From the NCBI GenBank assembly GCA_035624455.1, contig DASPRM010000144.1, positions 1 to 39,463 on the forward strand: DNA of 39,463 bases, in the 5' to 3' direction. Of the stretch, positions 16,058-24,371 are shown in pieces; the first letter of the stretch is position 1, and every line of letters starts with the position of its first letter. A program made the position numbers and the translations under genes. The stretch is from Terriglobales bacterium. Lineage in GTDB: Bacteria > Acidobacteriota > Terriglobia > Terriglobales > Acidobacteriaceae. The notes beneath the pieces are model-generated. The model was not told the origin of the DNA. It did no database searches and worked only from the letters and a program-made list of their open reading frames with translations.

Positions 16058-17470
16058 TTAGATGTCGTAGTACAACGCGAATTCGTAGGGATGCGGACGC
16101 AGGCGAACGGCGTTCACTTCCTTGTCGCGCTTGTAGTCGATATAAGTCTTCAGCAGTTCTTCGGTGAAGACATCGCCCTTGAGCAGGAACTGATTGTCGC
16201 GTTCCAGCGCGTTCAGGGCGTCTTCCAGCGATCCCGGCATCGACGGAACCTTGGCCAGCTCCTCTGGACCAAGGTCGTAGATGTCCTTATCCAGCGGCTG
16301 ACCGGGATCGATCTTGTTCTCTACGCCGTCCAGGCCCGCCATCATCATGGCCGCAAACGCCAGGTAAGGATTGCAGCTGGGATCGGGCGGGCGGAACTCC
16401 ACGCGCTTGGCCTTGGGTGACGCCGAATACATCGGGATACGGCATGCCGCCGAGCGATTGCGCCGCGAGTACGCCAGATTAACCGGCGCTTCAAACCCCG
16501 GCACCAGGCGTTTGTAAGAATTCGTTGTGGGAGCGATGATGGCTGCCAGCGCCGGACCGTGCTTAATCAGCCCGCCGATGTACCACAGCGCGAGCTGCGA
16601 TAATCCCGCATATCCTTCTCCGGCGAACAGCGGCTTTCCGCCCTTCCACAGCGACTGATGGGTATGCATGCCGCTGCCGTTATCCTGGAAGAGCGGCTTG
16701 GGCATGAAGGTGACGGTCTTGCCGTACTGGTAGGCGACGTTCCGCACCACATATTTGTAGAGCATCATGTGGTCGGCAGAAGCCAGGAGCTTGTCGAATT
16801 TCAGATCGATTTCCGACTGCCCGCCAGTGGCCACTTCATGGTGATGGCACTCAACCGTGAGCCCGCACTTTTCCATGGTCAGCACCATCTCGGTGCGCAG
16901 GTCCTGATAATGATCGGTGGGCGGAACCGGGAAATAACCTTCTTTATAGCGCGGGCGGTATCCGAGGTTGTTTTCTTTGCGGCCGGAATTCCAGCGACCT
17001 TCTTCCGCGTCAATGAAATAAAAGCCGTGATTCTCACGCTGATCAAAGCGGATATTGTCGAAGATGAAGAACTCAGCTTCCGCACCCATGTAGCAGGTGT
17101 CGGCAATGCCGGTGGAATTTAGATACATTTCCGCCTTCTTGGCAATGTAGCGCGGGTCGCGGTCATAGCGCTGCTTGGTCACCGGATCGATGACGTCGCA
17201 GATCATCACCAGGGAAGGCGTTTCGCTGAAGGGATCCATCATGTACCAGGAGGTGTCGGGAATCAGCAGCATGTCGCTCTCGTGGATGGCGGCCCAGCCA
17301 CGGATGGACGAGCCGTCCATGCCGAAGCCGTCCTCGAACGAGGACTCATCCACCTGGTCCATGGGATAAGAGACATGCTGCCAGAGACCGGGAAGGTCAG
17401 TGAAGCGAAGATCAACGATTTTGGCGCCGTTTTTTTTCGCGAAGTCCAAAACGGCTTTGGGATCAGCCAT
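16058..17470 (-). CDS. glnA: Glutamine synthetase type I
   Basis: The 470-residue enzyme makes glutamine from glutamate, ammonia and ATP and normally acts as a cytoplasmic dodecamer. The start at 17470 ([10 protein letters not shown]) follows AAGGAG by 7 nt; an upstream in-frame extension to 17521 is rejected. The beta-Grasp N-domain contains [10 protein letters not shown], and the catalytic domain contains the metal-binding region [10 protein letters not shown], the [20 protein letters not shown] signature and [15 protein letters not shown] with Tyr398 matches the adenylylation site of the GSI-beta group, so control by adenylyltransferase is likely. Length and motifs are normal. A TACAAT -10-like box lies at 17573-17568 on the minus strand, about 100 bp upstream. 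It is divergent from a LysR gene. Confidence 0.97.
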   Translation of the reverse strand: MADPKAVLDFAKKNGAKIVDLRFTDLPGLWQHVSYPMDQVDESSFEDGFGMDGSSIRGWAAIHESDMLLIPDTSWYMMDPFSETPSLVMICDVIDPVTKQRYDRDPRYIAKKAEMYLNSTGIADTCYMGAEAEFFIFDNIRFDQRENHGFYFIDAEEGRWNSGRKENNLGYRPRYKEGYFPVPPTDHYQDLRTEMVLTMEKCGLTVECHHHEVATGGQSEIDLKFDKLLASADHMMLYKYVVRNVAYQYGKTVTFMPKPLFQDNGSGMHTHQSLWKGGKPLFAGEGYAGLSQLALWYIGGLIKHGPALAAIIAPTTNSYKRLVPGFEAPVNLAYSRRNRSAACRIPMYSASPKAKRVEFRPPDPSCNPYLAFAAMMMAGLDGVENKIDPGQPLDKDIYDLGPEELAKVPSMPGSLEDALNALERDNQFLLKGDVFTEELLKTYIDYKRDKEVNAVRLRPHPYEFALYYDI

Positions 17471-17836
17471 AGATTTCTCCTTGCGCCGCAAAGGGCGCGA
17501 TTTGATGCCTACGCGTTGCAATGAGGGCTCCTAACAGGCGGGCAGCGCGGGGGATACAAAACATTGAATTGTAGTGAACGGGCCGCACAGGGCACGGCTT
17601 GCGGTGATGATAAATGGCTCCGCGGTGGGGTGGGAAATTGATTGTTTTTATGGGAGCGATAAATGTGACTTATACGCCTGCCCGTTTCGGCCTGGAGTCA
17701 GTTGGCGCTTCTCGAAACTTTGCCCCCGCTGGCTGAGGGCTGTTAGCCTGTAATCTCAAGCGAGCAAAGCTTCGACTCCTGTCCACCCGCGTGGTTGGAT
17801 GGAGGGCCAAGTGTATATCGCAGCGGATCTGCGGCT
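17471..17836. other. Divergent glnA / LysR intergenic region
   Basis: These 366 bp carry the regulatory signals of glnA and of the LysR gene. I see a TACAAT -10-like box for glnA (17568-17573, minus strand) without a matching -35, and LysR-type TN11A half-sites cannot be distinguished from chance. No coding frame or riboswitch is recognised. Confidence 0.4.
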
Positions 17837-18784
17837 ATGGACTTCGATCAACTGGAAACCTTCCTGGAAGTGGCGCGGCTGAGCAGCTTCTCGCGGGCAG
17901 CGGAAAAACGATTCCGCACCCAGCCCGCCATTTCAGCGCAGATCCGCGCCCTGGAAGAGGAGGTCGGCGCCAAGCTGCTGGACCGCAGCGGCGGGCGGGT
18001 CTCTCTGACTGCTGCAGGAAAGATATTCCAGAAATATTCCGAGGACACGGTGCAGTCGCGCCGCGATATCGTTACCGCCATCGCAGAGATGGAACGCGTC
18101 CCGCGCGGCGAGATCGTCGTCGGCGCCAATGAAGGCACCTGCCTGCACATCCTTCCCGAAGTCTTTGCCGAGTTTAAAAAGTCCTATCCCGGGGTCGGCG
18201 TGGAAGTCCGGCGCATGGAGACAGCCAAAGTGCTGGAATCTGTAATCGACAATTCCATCGATTTCGGTGTGGTCTCACTTCCTGTCTCTGACAAACGATT
18301 GACCGTTGTGCCTATTCACCGTGATGAATTAGTGGCGATCTGTGCCCCGCGACACGAGCTTGCCAAGACGAAGTCAGTAAGCGTGGCTCAACTGGGAAAT
18401 TACCCGCTGCTTTTACCCAAGCTGGGGCGTACGCGCGAAGCCATCGATGCGGCTTTTGAAGAGAAAGGGCTCACTCCCACTATTTCCATGGAACTTGATT
18501 CCAGCGAGTTATTAAAGCGATTCGTCGCCGCCGACGTCGGAGTGGGATTCATTCCTCGCTCGAACGTGCTGGAAGATGTCCGCGCCAAGGCGCTGGTAGC
18601 GCTTACCCTTTCCGATACCCAGATCCGGCGTGACCTGGCGCTGGTCTTCCGGCGCGACAAGGCTCTGAGCCGCGCTGCGCTCGCCTTCATCGATATTGCA
18701 GTGCGCCGCAGTTCGCTCGAGCAGCCCGTTGCCATGGCCGGGACCGGCAAAACGAAACGCGAGAGTATTTCTCAGTCTCAGTAG
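17837..18784 (+). CDS. LysR-family transcriptional regulator
   Basis: I choose ATG 17837 (MDFDQLETFLEVARL), the usual LysR N-terminus; a TTG at 17795 would add 14 unlikely residues. Residues 1-60 form the winged helix-turn-helix (SFSRAAEKRFRTQPAISAQIRALEEEVGAKLLDR), and residues about 90-295 the periplasmic-binding-protein-like effector domain. The length of 315 residues is normal. It is divergent from glnA and upstream of the polyamine genes on the same strand, so either could be a target; LysR proteins often control divergent neighbours. The effector is unknown. Repeat copy B lies downstream. Confidence 0.92.
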   Translation: MDFDQLETFLEVARLSSFSRAAEKRFRTQPAISAQIRALEEEVGAKLLDRSGGRVSLTAAGKIFQKYSEDTVQSRRDIVTAIAEMERVPRGEIVVGANEGTCLHILPEVFAEFKKSYPGVGVEVRRMETAKVLESVIDNSIDFGVVSLPVSDKRLTVVPIHRDELVAICAPRHELAKTKSVSVAQLGNYPLLLPKLGRTREAIDAAFEEKGLTPTISMELDSSELLKRFVAADVGVGFIPRSNVLEDVRAKALVALTLSDTQIRRDLALVFRRDKALSRAALAFIDIAVRRSSLEQPVAMAGTGKTKRESISQSQ

Positions 18785-18850
18785 CTCATGTTGCGGTTGG
18801 GAGGCGTCAGCTGTCTTGAATTCACCCTTTCGTCTCACGAACGAGACGCA

Positions 18851-18907
18851 AAGGTCTTTCGACTCGGACCGGGGCTGGTTCTCCCGGTCCTCGCTCAAGA
18901 CGACAGA
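18851..18907 (+). repeat. Palindromic intergenic repeat, copy B
   Basis: Same element as at 4941 and 19640. The inner stem is GGACCGGG (18866-18873) with CCCGGTCC (18883-18890), and the outer stem GTCTT with AAGAC. Compared with copy A, both arms carry paired changes that keep pairing. It sits after the LysR stop codon. Confidence 0.8.
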
Positions 18908-18913
18908 CCGAGG

Positions 18914-18927
18914 GAGGCTAGCGCCTC
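18914..18927. repeat. Short palindrome GAGGCTAGCGCCTC, copy 1
   Basis: A perfect 14-bp palindrome directly beside repeat copy B. The same 14 bp recur at 32967-32980 upstream of aceE. Confidence 0.6.
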
Positions 18928-19065
18928 TCGATGAGCGCTGCCCGCTTCTTTTAATATGGTGTAAATTCTTGATCCCCCTCCAAAATTGCCTTGCCTGCTT
19001 TAGACTTGTGCGTGTTACTTTTTCGCCAAAGCATTGAAAGAAATGAGCACGGGAGGAACTAAGAA

Positions 19066-19626
19066 TTGGGAAAAGACATGGTCCCGCGGAGGATCTTTCT
19101 CACCAAGGGTGTAGGCAAGCACAAAGAGCGTCTGACCTCCTTTGAGCTGGCCCTTAGAGACGCCGGCATTGCAGCTCAGAATCTGGTGCGCGTCTCCTCC
19201 ATTTTTCCTCCGAACTGCAAGGTCCTGCCGCGCAAGGAGGGACTGCGCCGACTCTGGGACGGGGAAGTGGTTTTTGCTGTAGTCGCCGAGAACTCCACCC
19301 GCGAGCCTCATCGCCTGCTGGCTGCCAGCATCGGCTTGGCGATACCCGCCGACCGCGGCACCTATGGCTATCTCAGTGAGCATCACTCCTTTGGAGAGCC
19401 GGAAGAGGCTGCCGGCGACTATGCCGAAGAACTGGCTGCGGAAATGCTGGCTACCACGCTGAATGTGGAATTCGATCCTGACAAGTCGTGGGACGAAAAA
19501 AAGCAGATCTATCGTCTGTCGAACAAAATCGTTCGCACCATGAACGTGACCCAATCCGCGGTAGGCGACAAGCGGGGTTTGTGGACTACGGTGATTGCAT
19601 CGGCCATCTTTCTGTTCGATCGCTAG
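19066..19626 (+). CDS. Pyruvoyl-dependent arginine decarboxylase
   Basis: The enzyme converts arginine to agmatine and CO2, the first step of polyamine synthesis. The start is TTG 19066, with GGGAGGA 8 nt upstream; the ATG at 19078 lacks a well-placed ribosome-binding site. The 186-residue proenzyme contains [10 protein letters not shown], where self-cleavage between Ser44 and Ser45 should make the pyruvoyl group on the new alpha-chain N-terminus. The core ([15 protein letters not shown] and the C-terminal [13 protein letters not shown] region) and the short length fit the PvlArgDC family, known from archaea and some bacteria. It heads a region with agmatine deiminase and N-carbamoylputrescine amidase, which use its product. 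It is convergent with the deoxyhypusine-synthase-like gene. Confidence 0.92.
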   Translation: MGKDMVPRRIFLTKGVGKHKERLTSFELALRDAGIAAQNLVRVSSIFPPNCKVLPRKEGLRRLWDGEVVFAVVAENSTREPHRLLAASIGLAIPADRGTYGYLSEHHSFGEPEEAAGDYAEELAAEMLATTLNVEFDPDKSWDEKKQIYRLSNKIVRTMNVTQSAVGDKRGLWTTVIASAIFLFDR

Positions 19627-19639
19627 GCCGGTAAAAAAT

Positions 19640-19695
19640 CTGTCATCTTGAGCGAGGACGGGTCACACCGATCCCCGTCCGAGTCGAAAGATCTT
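19640..19695 (-). repeat. Palindromic intergenic repeat, copy C
   Basis: Third copy of the element, in reverse orientation, between the stop codons of two convergent genes. Inner arms GGACGGG (19656-19662) and CCCGTCC (19674-19680) surround an 11-nt loop; the outer ATCTT/AAGAT pairs are present. Loop sequence differs from copies A and B. Confidence 0.8.
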
Positions 19696-19724
19696 GCGGT
19701 TCTGTTTTTGCGGCGCAGTTCACC

Positions 19725-20798
19725 CTACTTCTTTCTCAGGCGTTCCAGCACGGCTCCCGCAACCAAAGGCAGGCCCACCGTGGCGTCGAGAAACACTTCT
19801 CCAAAACGGCCGCCCTCGTCCGGTGGGACGAATTTTCCCCAGGATATCGCCTCGCTGTAGGGACTTCCTGACAATCCGCCCCAGTGCACCGGCTCCGGGC
19901 AGATGCGTACCCCATAGTGATAGCGCTTGAGCGGCAGATCTTCCCCGCCCCGCCGGTGGCGCAATTCGATATAAGGTCCAAACTGCTGCGACCAGTTTCG
20001 CGGCACGCCCCCGCCGATGGTAAGAATTCCCAGCCGTTTCTCCGCCAGCAGCGTCTCAGCGAAATAATTGAGATCGAAGAAAGGATCGAAATGGATCTGC
20101 GGCCGCTTCTGTTTGGCTCTTTTGCGGTTGTGCAAGGCGACATCCAGGCCCAGCTCGGAATCCGTAAACGCCGGGACAAAAACCGGTACTTTCTTCTGGT
20201 ACGCTGACTTCAAAATCCCCCGCTCCTTCACTTTCTCGCTGAGGTATTTCCCGACATCGCGATTTAGCTTGTACGAGCACATCGTCTCTTGGGCGTCCCA
20301 GGCATCTAGTATCTGCGCCACGATCCCTTCCACGAAGTTGAGGTTGGTCTCGGGCTCCAGGGTGTCATAGACGCGGTTGTATCCCGCCTCATAAAGTTCG
20401 ACGTCGTTCATCCTGGCGTCGTATTTGAAATGCGATTTGCCGGCGGCTTCCACCAGCCCGTGTGCCATCAGCGCTCCGGTCGAGACAAGCGCTTTCACGA
20501 TTCCGTGATCGATCAGATCGGCGATCACTAAGCCTTGCTTGGCGACCGTCATAGCGCCGGCGAGGGTCATCACTACAAAACAATCCTTATCGCGCGCCAT
20601 CGCCTCCAGGACATCAGCGGCATCGCCAACCTGCCGCGCGGTAAAAGCCGTGCGGCCCATGGCTCGCACCAGATCATCAATTCCATGGATCGCAGAGAGA
20701 TCCATCGGCTCCAGTGGAACCAGCTTGTCGCGCACCGGGTCATGCAGCTCACGTTCGATACCCGCGCCTTCGTGATTCACAGCAGCCTTCTTCTTCAA
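19725..20798 (-). CDS. Deoxyhypusine-synthase-like enzyme, probable homospermidine synthase
   Basis: The 357-residue protein belongs to the deoxyhypusine synthase family, which uses NAD to transfer an aminobutyl group from a polyamine to an acceptor. The catalytic lysine motif EAISWGKF is present with K322, and the NAD-binding regions (MTLAGAMTVAKQGL, VSTGALMAHGL) are recognisable. Bacteria lack eIF5A, the usual acceptor; in the cyanobacterium Anabaena a homologue is required to make homospermidine, so a small-molecule acceptor such as putrescine is likely. The start is TTG 20798, set by GGGAGG 7 nt upstream. A candidate promoter lies at 20850-20878. It sits within the arginine-to-putrescine genes, divergent from the amidase. 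Exact substrate and product are unproven. Confidence 0.85.
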   Translation of the reverse strand: MKKKAAVNHEGAGIERELHDPVRDKLVPLEPMDLSAIHGIDDLVRAMGRTAFTARQVGDAADVLEAMARDKDCFVVMTLAGAMTVAKQGLVIADLIDHGIVKALVSTGALMAHGLVEAAGKSHFKYDARMNDVELYEAGYNRVYDTLEPETNLNFVEGIVAQILDAWDAQETMCSYKLNRDVGKYLSEKVKERGILKSAYQKKVPVFVPAFTDSELGLDVALHNRKRAKQKRPQIHFDPFFDLNYFAETLLAEKRLGILTIGGGVPRNWSQQFGPYIELRHRRGGEDLPLKRYHYGVRICPEPVHWGGLSGSPYSEAISWGKFVPPDEGGRFGEVFLDATVGLPLVAGAVLERLRKK

Positions 20799-20849
20799 GC
20801 GAGTGCCTCCCTGCCACAGAATCGACCAAACCGGAAATGGAAAACTTCA

Positions 20850-20878
20850 AAGCTATCCAATGGCTATGACCGCGTCAA
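20850..20878 (-). promoter_or_regulatory. Candidate promoter of the deoxyhypusine-synthase-like gene
   Basis: On the minus strand TTGACG (20878-20873) precedes TAGCTT (20855-20850) by 17 nt. The -35 matches 5 of 6 bases, the -10 only 3 of 6. Position is right for the TTG start at 20798. Confidence 0.35.
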
Positions 20879-20942
20879 TGTTCGGTTCAGCGGATTGTTA
20901 ACACCTGATGAATGCGCCCTCCGGAGCCGGCGCAATTCACTC

Positions 20943-20951
20943 TGGTATGCT
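20943..20951 (+). promoter_or_regulatory. Extended -10 element upstream of the aguB-aguA pair
   Basis: TG-G-TATGCT (TATGCT at 20946-20951) resembles an extended -10 box; no -35 is evident. A transcript would begin near 20958, just before the GAGGAGG ribosome-binding site at 20969-20975. Confidence 0.3.
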
Positions 20952-20981
20952 AGAAAATTCGATGCCTGAGGAGGATGGAAT

Positions 20982-21890
20982 TTGGCGGCAGAAGTTTTTC
21001 GCGTGGGCTTGATCCAGATGTCGTGCACGCCCGATCCGGACAGGAATCTGGAGCACGCGATGGACATGGTGCGCGAAGCTGCCGGACGGGGAGCCCAGGT
21101 GGTTTGCCTGCCCGAGCTGTTCCAGACTCAATACTTCTGCCAGAGGGAAGACCACGCGCTCTTCGATCTTGCCGAACCGATTCCCGGCCCGACCACGACG
21201 AAGCTCTCGCAACTTGCGCGGCAGCAGGGTGTCGCGCTGGTGGCATCGCTGTTCGAGAAGCGCGCTCCCGGGATCTATCACAACACGGCGGCGGTCTTTG
21301 ACAGCGACGGAACCCTGCTCGGGATCTACCGCAAGATGCACATCCCCGACGATCCTCTTTATTACGAGAAGTTCTATTTCACTCCCGGCGATCTCGGCTA
21401 CAAGGTGTTTGACACTCGCGTGGGCAAGCTGGGCACGCTGGTTTGCTGGGATCAGTGGTATCCGGAAGGCGCACGTCTGACTTCCCTGCAGGGCGCGCAG
21501 GTTTTGTTTTATCCCACTGCTATTGGCTGGCATCCGGCGGAGAAGGCCGAGTTCGGCAAGGCGCAGTACGAGGCCTGGCAAACCATCCAGCGCGCGCACG
21601 CCATCGCCAACGGCGTGTATGTGGCGGCAGTGAACCGGGTGGGTTTTGAAACTGGCGACGTTCGAGGCAATAAGGCTCCCGGTCAGGGACTCGAATTCTG
21701 GGGTGGCTCCTTCCTGAGCGATCCCTTCGGGCGTGTGATCGCGCAAGCGCCGCACGATCGCGAGGACATCCTGATCGGCGAGATTGATCTGCGCAAGATG
21801 GAAGACGTGCGCCGCAACTGGCCGTTCCTGCGAGACCGCCGCATCGACAGCTACGCTCCCATTACGCATCGTTTTCTCGACCAATCATGA
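20982..21890 (+). CDS. aguB: N-carbamoylputrescine amidohydrolase
   Basis: The 302-residue nitrilase-superfamily enzyme cleaves N-carbamoylputrescine to putrescine, CO2 and ammonia. The catalytic triad is visible: E45 in LPELFQTQYF, K118 in YRKMHIPDDP and C155 in VCWDQWYPEGAR. The motif YYEKFYFTPGD and the length match AguB of plants and bacteria. The start is TTG 20982, set by GAGGAGG 6 nt upstream. The stop codon overlaps the start of the agmatine deiminase gene by 4 bp (ATGA), so translation is coupled. Together with the decarboxylase at 19066 it completes the agmatine route to putrescine. Confidence 0.93.
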   Translation: MAAEVFRVGLIQMSCTPDPDRNLEHAMDMVREAAGRGAQVVCLPELFQTQYFCQREDHALFDLAEPIPGPTTTKLSQLARQQGVALVASLFEKRAPGIYHNTAAVFDSDGTLLGIYRKMHIPDDPLYYEKFYFTPGDLGYKVFDTRVGKLGTLVCWDQWYPEGARLTSLQGAQVLFYPTAIGWHPAEKAEFGKAQYEAWQTIQRAHAIANGVYVAAVNRVGFETGDVRGNKAPGQGLEFWGGSFLSDPFGRVIAQAPHDREDILIGEIDLRKMEDVRRNWPFLRDRRIDSYAPITHRFLDQS

Positions 21891-23056
21891 GAAAGCAGCG
21901 CCGAGGGGTCTCGCCCGGCTTGATGGGCGTTGGCTACCGCATGCCTGCTGAGTGGGAGCCGCACGCTGCCACCTGGCTTGCCTGGCCACACAACCGCACC
22001 GACTGGCCGGGAAAATTTGAGCCCATTCCCTGGGTCTACGCGGAGATTGTTCGACACCTGGCGCGCGTAGAGCGGGTCGAGCTGATCGTTGCCGACGAAG
22101 CGGAAGAAGAGCGCGCTCGCAAGGTACTGTCGAGGGCCGGTGCACTCGTCGATGCCACAGATGAAAAGCGATTGCGCGATATCGGTATTCGCTTCCATCG
22201 CTGGCCAACGAACCGCGTCTGGACTCGCGACTTCGCCGCTATTTTCGTTACTGGCGACGCCGATCGTTCAAGCCGACTCGAAGCCTCGACCGTGCCCTCC
22301 CAATACGAACGATCCTTAACCGCGCTCAACTGGCGTTTCAACGCCTGGGCCAAGTATCCCGATTGGCAGCTCGACAACCAGATTCCCGGCAAGATTGCCC
22401 GCCGGTTGAGGATCTTGGAGATCAAACCAACGGCCGCGAACAATCCCAAGCATTGGGTGGTGCTGGAAGGGGGCAGCATCGACGTAAACGGCGCCGGATG
22501 TCTGCTGACCACCGAAGAGTGTCTGCTCAGTGAAGTGCAGCAGCGCAACCCTTGTCTTTCGCGTGAGCAATTGGAACAAGTTTTTCGTGATTATCTCGGG
22601 ATCTCCAAGGTGCTTTGGCTGGAGCGCGGAATTGTGGGTGATGACACTCACGGCCACATCGACGACATCAGCCGCTTTGTTGCGCGGGACACAATCGTTA
22701 CAGCGGTCGAGCCCGATCCTTCCGATCCCAATCATAGCCTGCTCGCGGAAAATCTCAAGCGGCTGCGCACGATGAGCGATCAGCAGGGAAAGCCTTTCCG
22801 CGTCGTGGAACTGCCCATGCCCGCGCCGGTCATTTTTCGAGGCCAGCGCCTGCCGGCCAGCTATGCCAACTTCTACATCGCCAATCAGACCGTGTTGGTC
22901 CCGGTGTTCAACGATCCCAAGGATCGGCTGGCCCTTAACACGCTCGCCGAGCTTTTCCCTGATCGGCGAGTGATCGGCATCTACTGCGGGGATCTGGTCT
23001 GGGGACTGGGCACGATCCACTGCATGACGCAGCAGCAGCCTGCGGTGAATAAGTAA
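21887..23056 (+). CDS. aguA: Agmatine deiminase
   Basis: The enzyme converts agmatine to N-carbamoylputrescine and ammonia. The 389-residue protein has the peptidyl-arginine-deiminase-like fold signatures: GYRMPAEWEPHAATWLAWPHN at the start, NRVWTRDFAAIFV, DDTHGHIDDISRF with the catalytic His, and GLGTIHCMTQQQP with the nucleophile C379. The ATG overlaps the aguB stop (ATGA). The order aguB-aguA, with the product-consuming enzyme first, is common. It ends against the convergent nuoI gene, separated by 35 bp holding an inverted repeat. Confidence 0.94.
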   Translation: MRKQRRGVSPGLMGVGYRMPAEWEPHAATWLAWPHNRTDWPGKFEPIPWVYAEIVRHLARVERVELIVADEAEEERARKVLSRAGALVDATDEKRLRDIGIRFHRWPTNRVWTRDFAAIFVTGDADRSSRLEASTVPSQYERSLTALNWRFNAWAKYPDWQLDNQIPGKIARRLRILEIKPTAANNPKHWVVLEGGSIDVNGAGCLLTTEECLLSEVQQRNPCLSREQLEQVFRDYLGISKVLWLERGIVGDDTHGHIDDISRFVARDTIVTAVEPDPSDPNHSLLAENLKRLRTMSDQQGKPFRVVELPMPAPVIFRGQRLPASYANFYIANQTVLVPVFNDPKDRLALNTLAELFPDRRVIGIYCGDLVWGLGTIHCMTQQQPAVNK

Positions 23057-23088
23057 TCAGCAATTGACTGCTGAGGGCTGAGTGCTGA
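23057..23088. terminator. Inverted repeat between convergent aguA and nuoI
   Basis: AATCAGCA at the left and TGCTGATT at the right pair around a GCTGA-rich centre in the 35-bp gap, with a short T-run (rightward) and A-run (leftward) around. It could serve as a weak bidirectional terminator. A related GCTGA-rich text lies at about 24300-24366. Confidence 0.4.
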
Positions 23089-23091
23089 TTT

Positions 23092-23553
23092 CTACCTCTT
23101 GTACACGGTGGGCTGGGGGCCCTGCTCCAGGATCTGGCGATCCCAGATGGCACCTTCGCGCGAGTAGTTGGCCATTTCGAAGTCCTGGGTCAGTTCCAGG
23201 GCGTCGGTGGGGCAGGCGTCCTCACAAAGGCCGCAGAACATGCAGCGGCTGGTGTCGTAGGTGAAGGTGGTCAGTTCCTTGCGGCGCGTTTTCTCATTGC
23301 GTTCGGAAGTGACGACAATCAGGTGCTCGGGACAGGCAACGGCACACAGATCGCAGGCGATGCATAGCGTCTCGTTGGTGTCGGGGTTCACATTCAGGCG
23401 CGGTGCGCCGCGATAACGCTCGGCGACGTGCGGGCGCTGCAGGGGATACTGCTCGGTGTAGATCTCCTTCGGATTCTGGTTGCGGAACGTGACCTTCAGG
23501 CCCTGCAGCAGGTCGACCAGCAGGACGTTCTTCAAGGTTTCTTTAAGCCGCAC
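23092..23553 (-). CDS. nuoI: NADH-quinone oxidoreductase subunit I
   Basis: The 153-residue protein carries the two [4Fe-4S] ferredoxin motifs of complex I subunit I: CIACDLCAVACP and CMFCGLCEDACP. These pass electrons from the NADH module towards quinone. The N-terminal segment (VLLVDLLQGLKVTFRN) and EQYPLQRPHVAERYRG are typical of the family; the length is normal to slightly short. No other nuo gene is adjacent on either side, so it is separated from the rest of the complex or is a second copy. It is convergent with aguA and divergent from tadA. Confidence 0.92.
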   Translation of the reverse strand: MRLKETLKNVLLVDLLQGLKVTFRNQNPKEIYTEQYPLQRPHVAERYRGAPRLNVNPDTNETLCIACDLCAVACPEHLIVVTSERNEKTRRKELTTFTYDTSRCMFCGLCEDACPTDALELTQDFEMANYSREGAIWDRQILEQGPQPTVYKR

Positions 23554-23702
23554 GTGGTTTCCCCGTTGGAATGCTTATGCGCCTAGTTTAACCCAGGCCC
23601 GCAAAGGCTGGCTATTGGGCAGAGGGCAATGGCTTAATTGGCTATCTCTGCAACCCCGTCTGTGGTTTTCTCTCGGCAGCCGCTAAACTGGCGAAGAATC
23701 TA

Positions 23703-24197
23703 ATGTCCGACGAACTGTTCATGCAAGCCGCCCTGGGTGAGGCGCAGCAAGCGCTCGCCAGCGGCGAGGTGCCAGTCGGTGCGGTGGTCGTGTGCGATGG
23801 CCGTATTATCGGCCGGGGCAGCAACCGGCCGATCGCGGACTCCGATCCCACCGCCCACGCCGAAATCGTGGCTCTCCGCGAAGCCGGACGCGCCCTGGGC
23901 AACTACCGCCTTGGTGGTTGCGAGATTTACGTGACGGTTGAGCCTTGCGCAATGTGTGCCGGGGCTATCGTGCATGCCCGGCTTAAGCGCCTCATCTATG
24001 GCGCCGAGGACCCCAAGGCGGGAGCGGTGCGCTCGATCATGCAGCTATTAGAGAATCGGCAATTGAATCATCGGGTGGAGGTGACCGCCGGCGTCCTGGC
24101 TGGCCGCGCACAAGAGATTCTGCAGTCTTTCTTTCGCCAGCGGCGCGAGGGATCTGAAAGCCCAAGTGCGGATGCCTCATTCGAGGGGTCATCCTGA
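23703..24197 (+). CDS. tadA: tRNA-specific adenosine deaminase
   Basis: The enzyme deaminates adenosine 34 of tRNA-Arg(ACG) to inosine. The zinc-dependent deaminase motifs are intact: HAEI with H52 and catalytic E54, and PCAMC with C82 and C85. The 164-residue length is typical. The last codons (GGG TCA TCC TGA) lie within a dispersed repeat that begins GTCATCCTGAG, so the repeat supplies the stop codon and the C-terminal tail is probably not conserved. The ribosome-binding site is weak. It is divergent from nuoI and upstream of tRNA-Ser. Confidence 0.95.
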   Translation: MSDELFMQAALGEAQQALASGEVPVGAVVVCDGRIIGRGSNRPIADSDPTAHAEIVALREAGRALGNYRLGGCEIYVTVEPCAMCAGAIVHARLKRLIYGAEDPKAGAVRSIMQLLENRQLNHRVEVTAGVLAGRAQEILQSFFRQRREGSESPSADASFEGSS

Positions 24198-24228
24198 GTG
24201 CGCGCCGTGGGCGAAGGATCTCAGCATT
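24188..24228 (+). repeat. GTCATCCTGAG...GAAGGATCTCA type intergenic repeat
   Basis: A 41-bp element beginning GTCATCCTGAG and ending GAAGGATCTCAGCATT. From memory it resembles repeats scattered in acidobacterial genomes. It overlaps the end of tadA. Only one clear copy lies in this window. Confidence 0.45.
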
Positions 24229-24371
24229 GTTCGTACCCCTTTGGTCACCTTAGTCGAAGCACGGACTGCCGTATGCGTTTGCTATGATGATTGTTGCTAA
24301 TTGCCAGCTAGCAATTGCCAAATGCTGACCGCTGGCACCCGATTGCTGAGAGCTGACTACTGATTTGTCGC

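Noticed and set aside
17591-17602. GGCACGGCTTGC, resembling a sigma54 -24/-12 promoter near glnA
   Set aside because: GG and GC are 8 bp apart instead of 10, and the orientation points towards the LysR gene, not glnA.
19725-20798. True deoxyhypusine synthase acting on eIF5A
   Set aside because: The genome is bacterial by all other genes and bacteria lack eIF5A; a small polyamine acceptor is more plausible.
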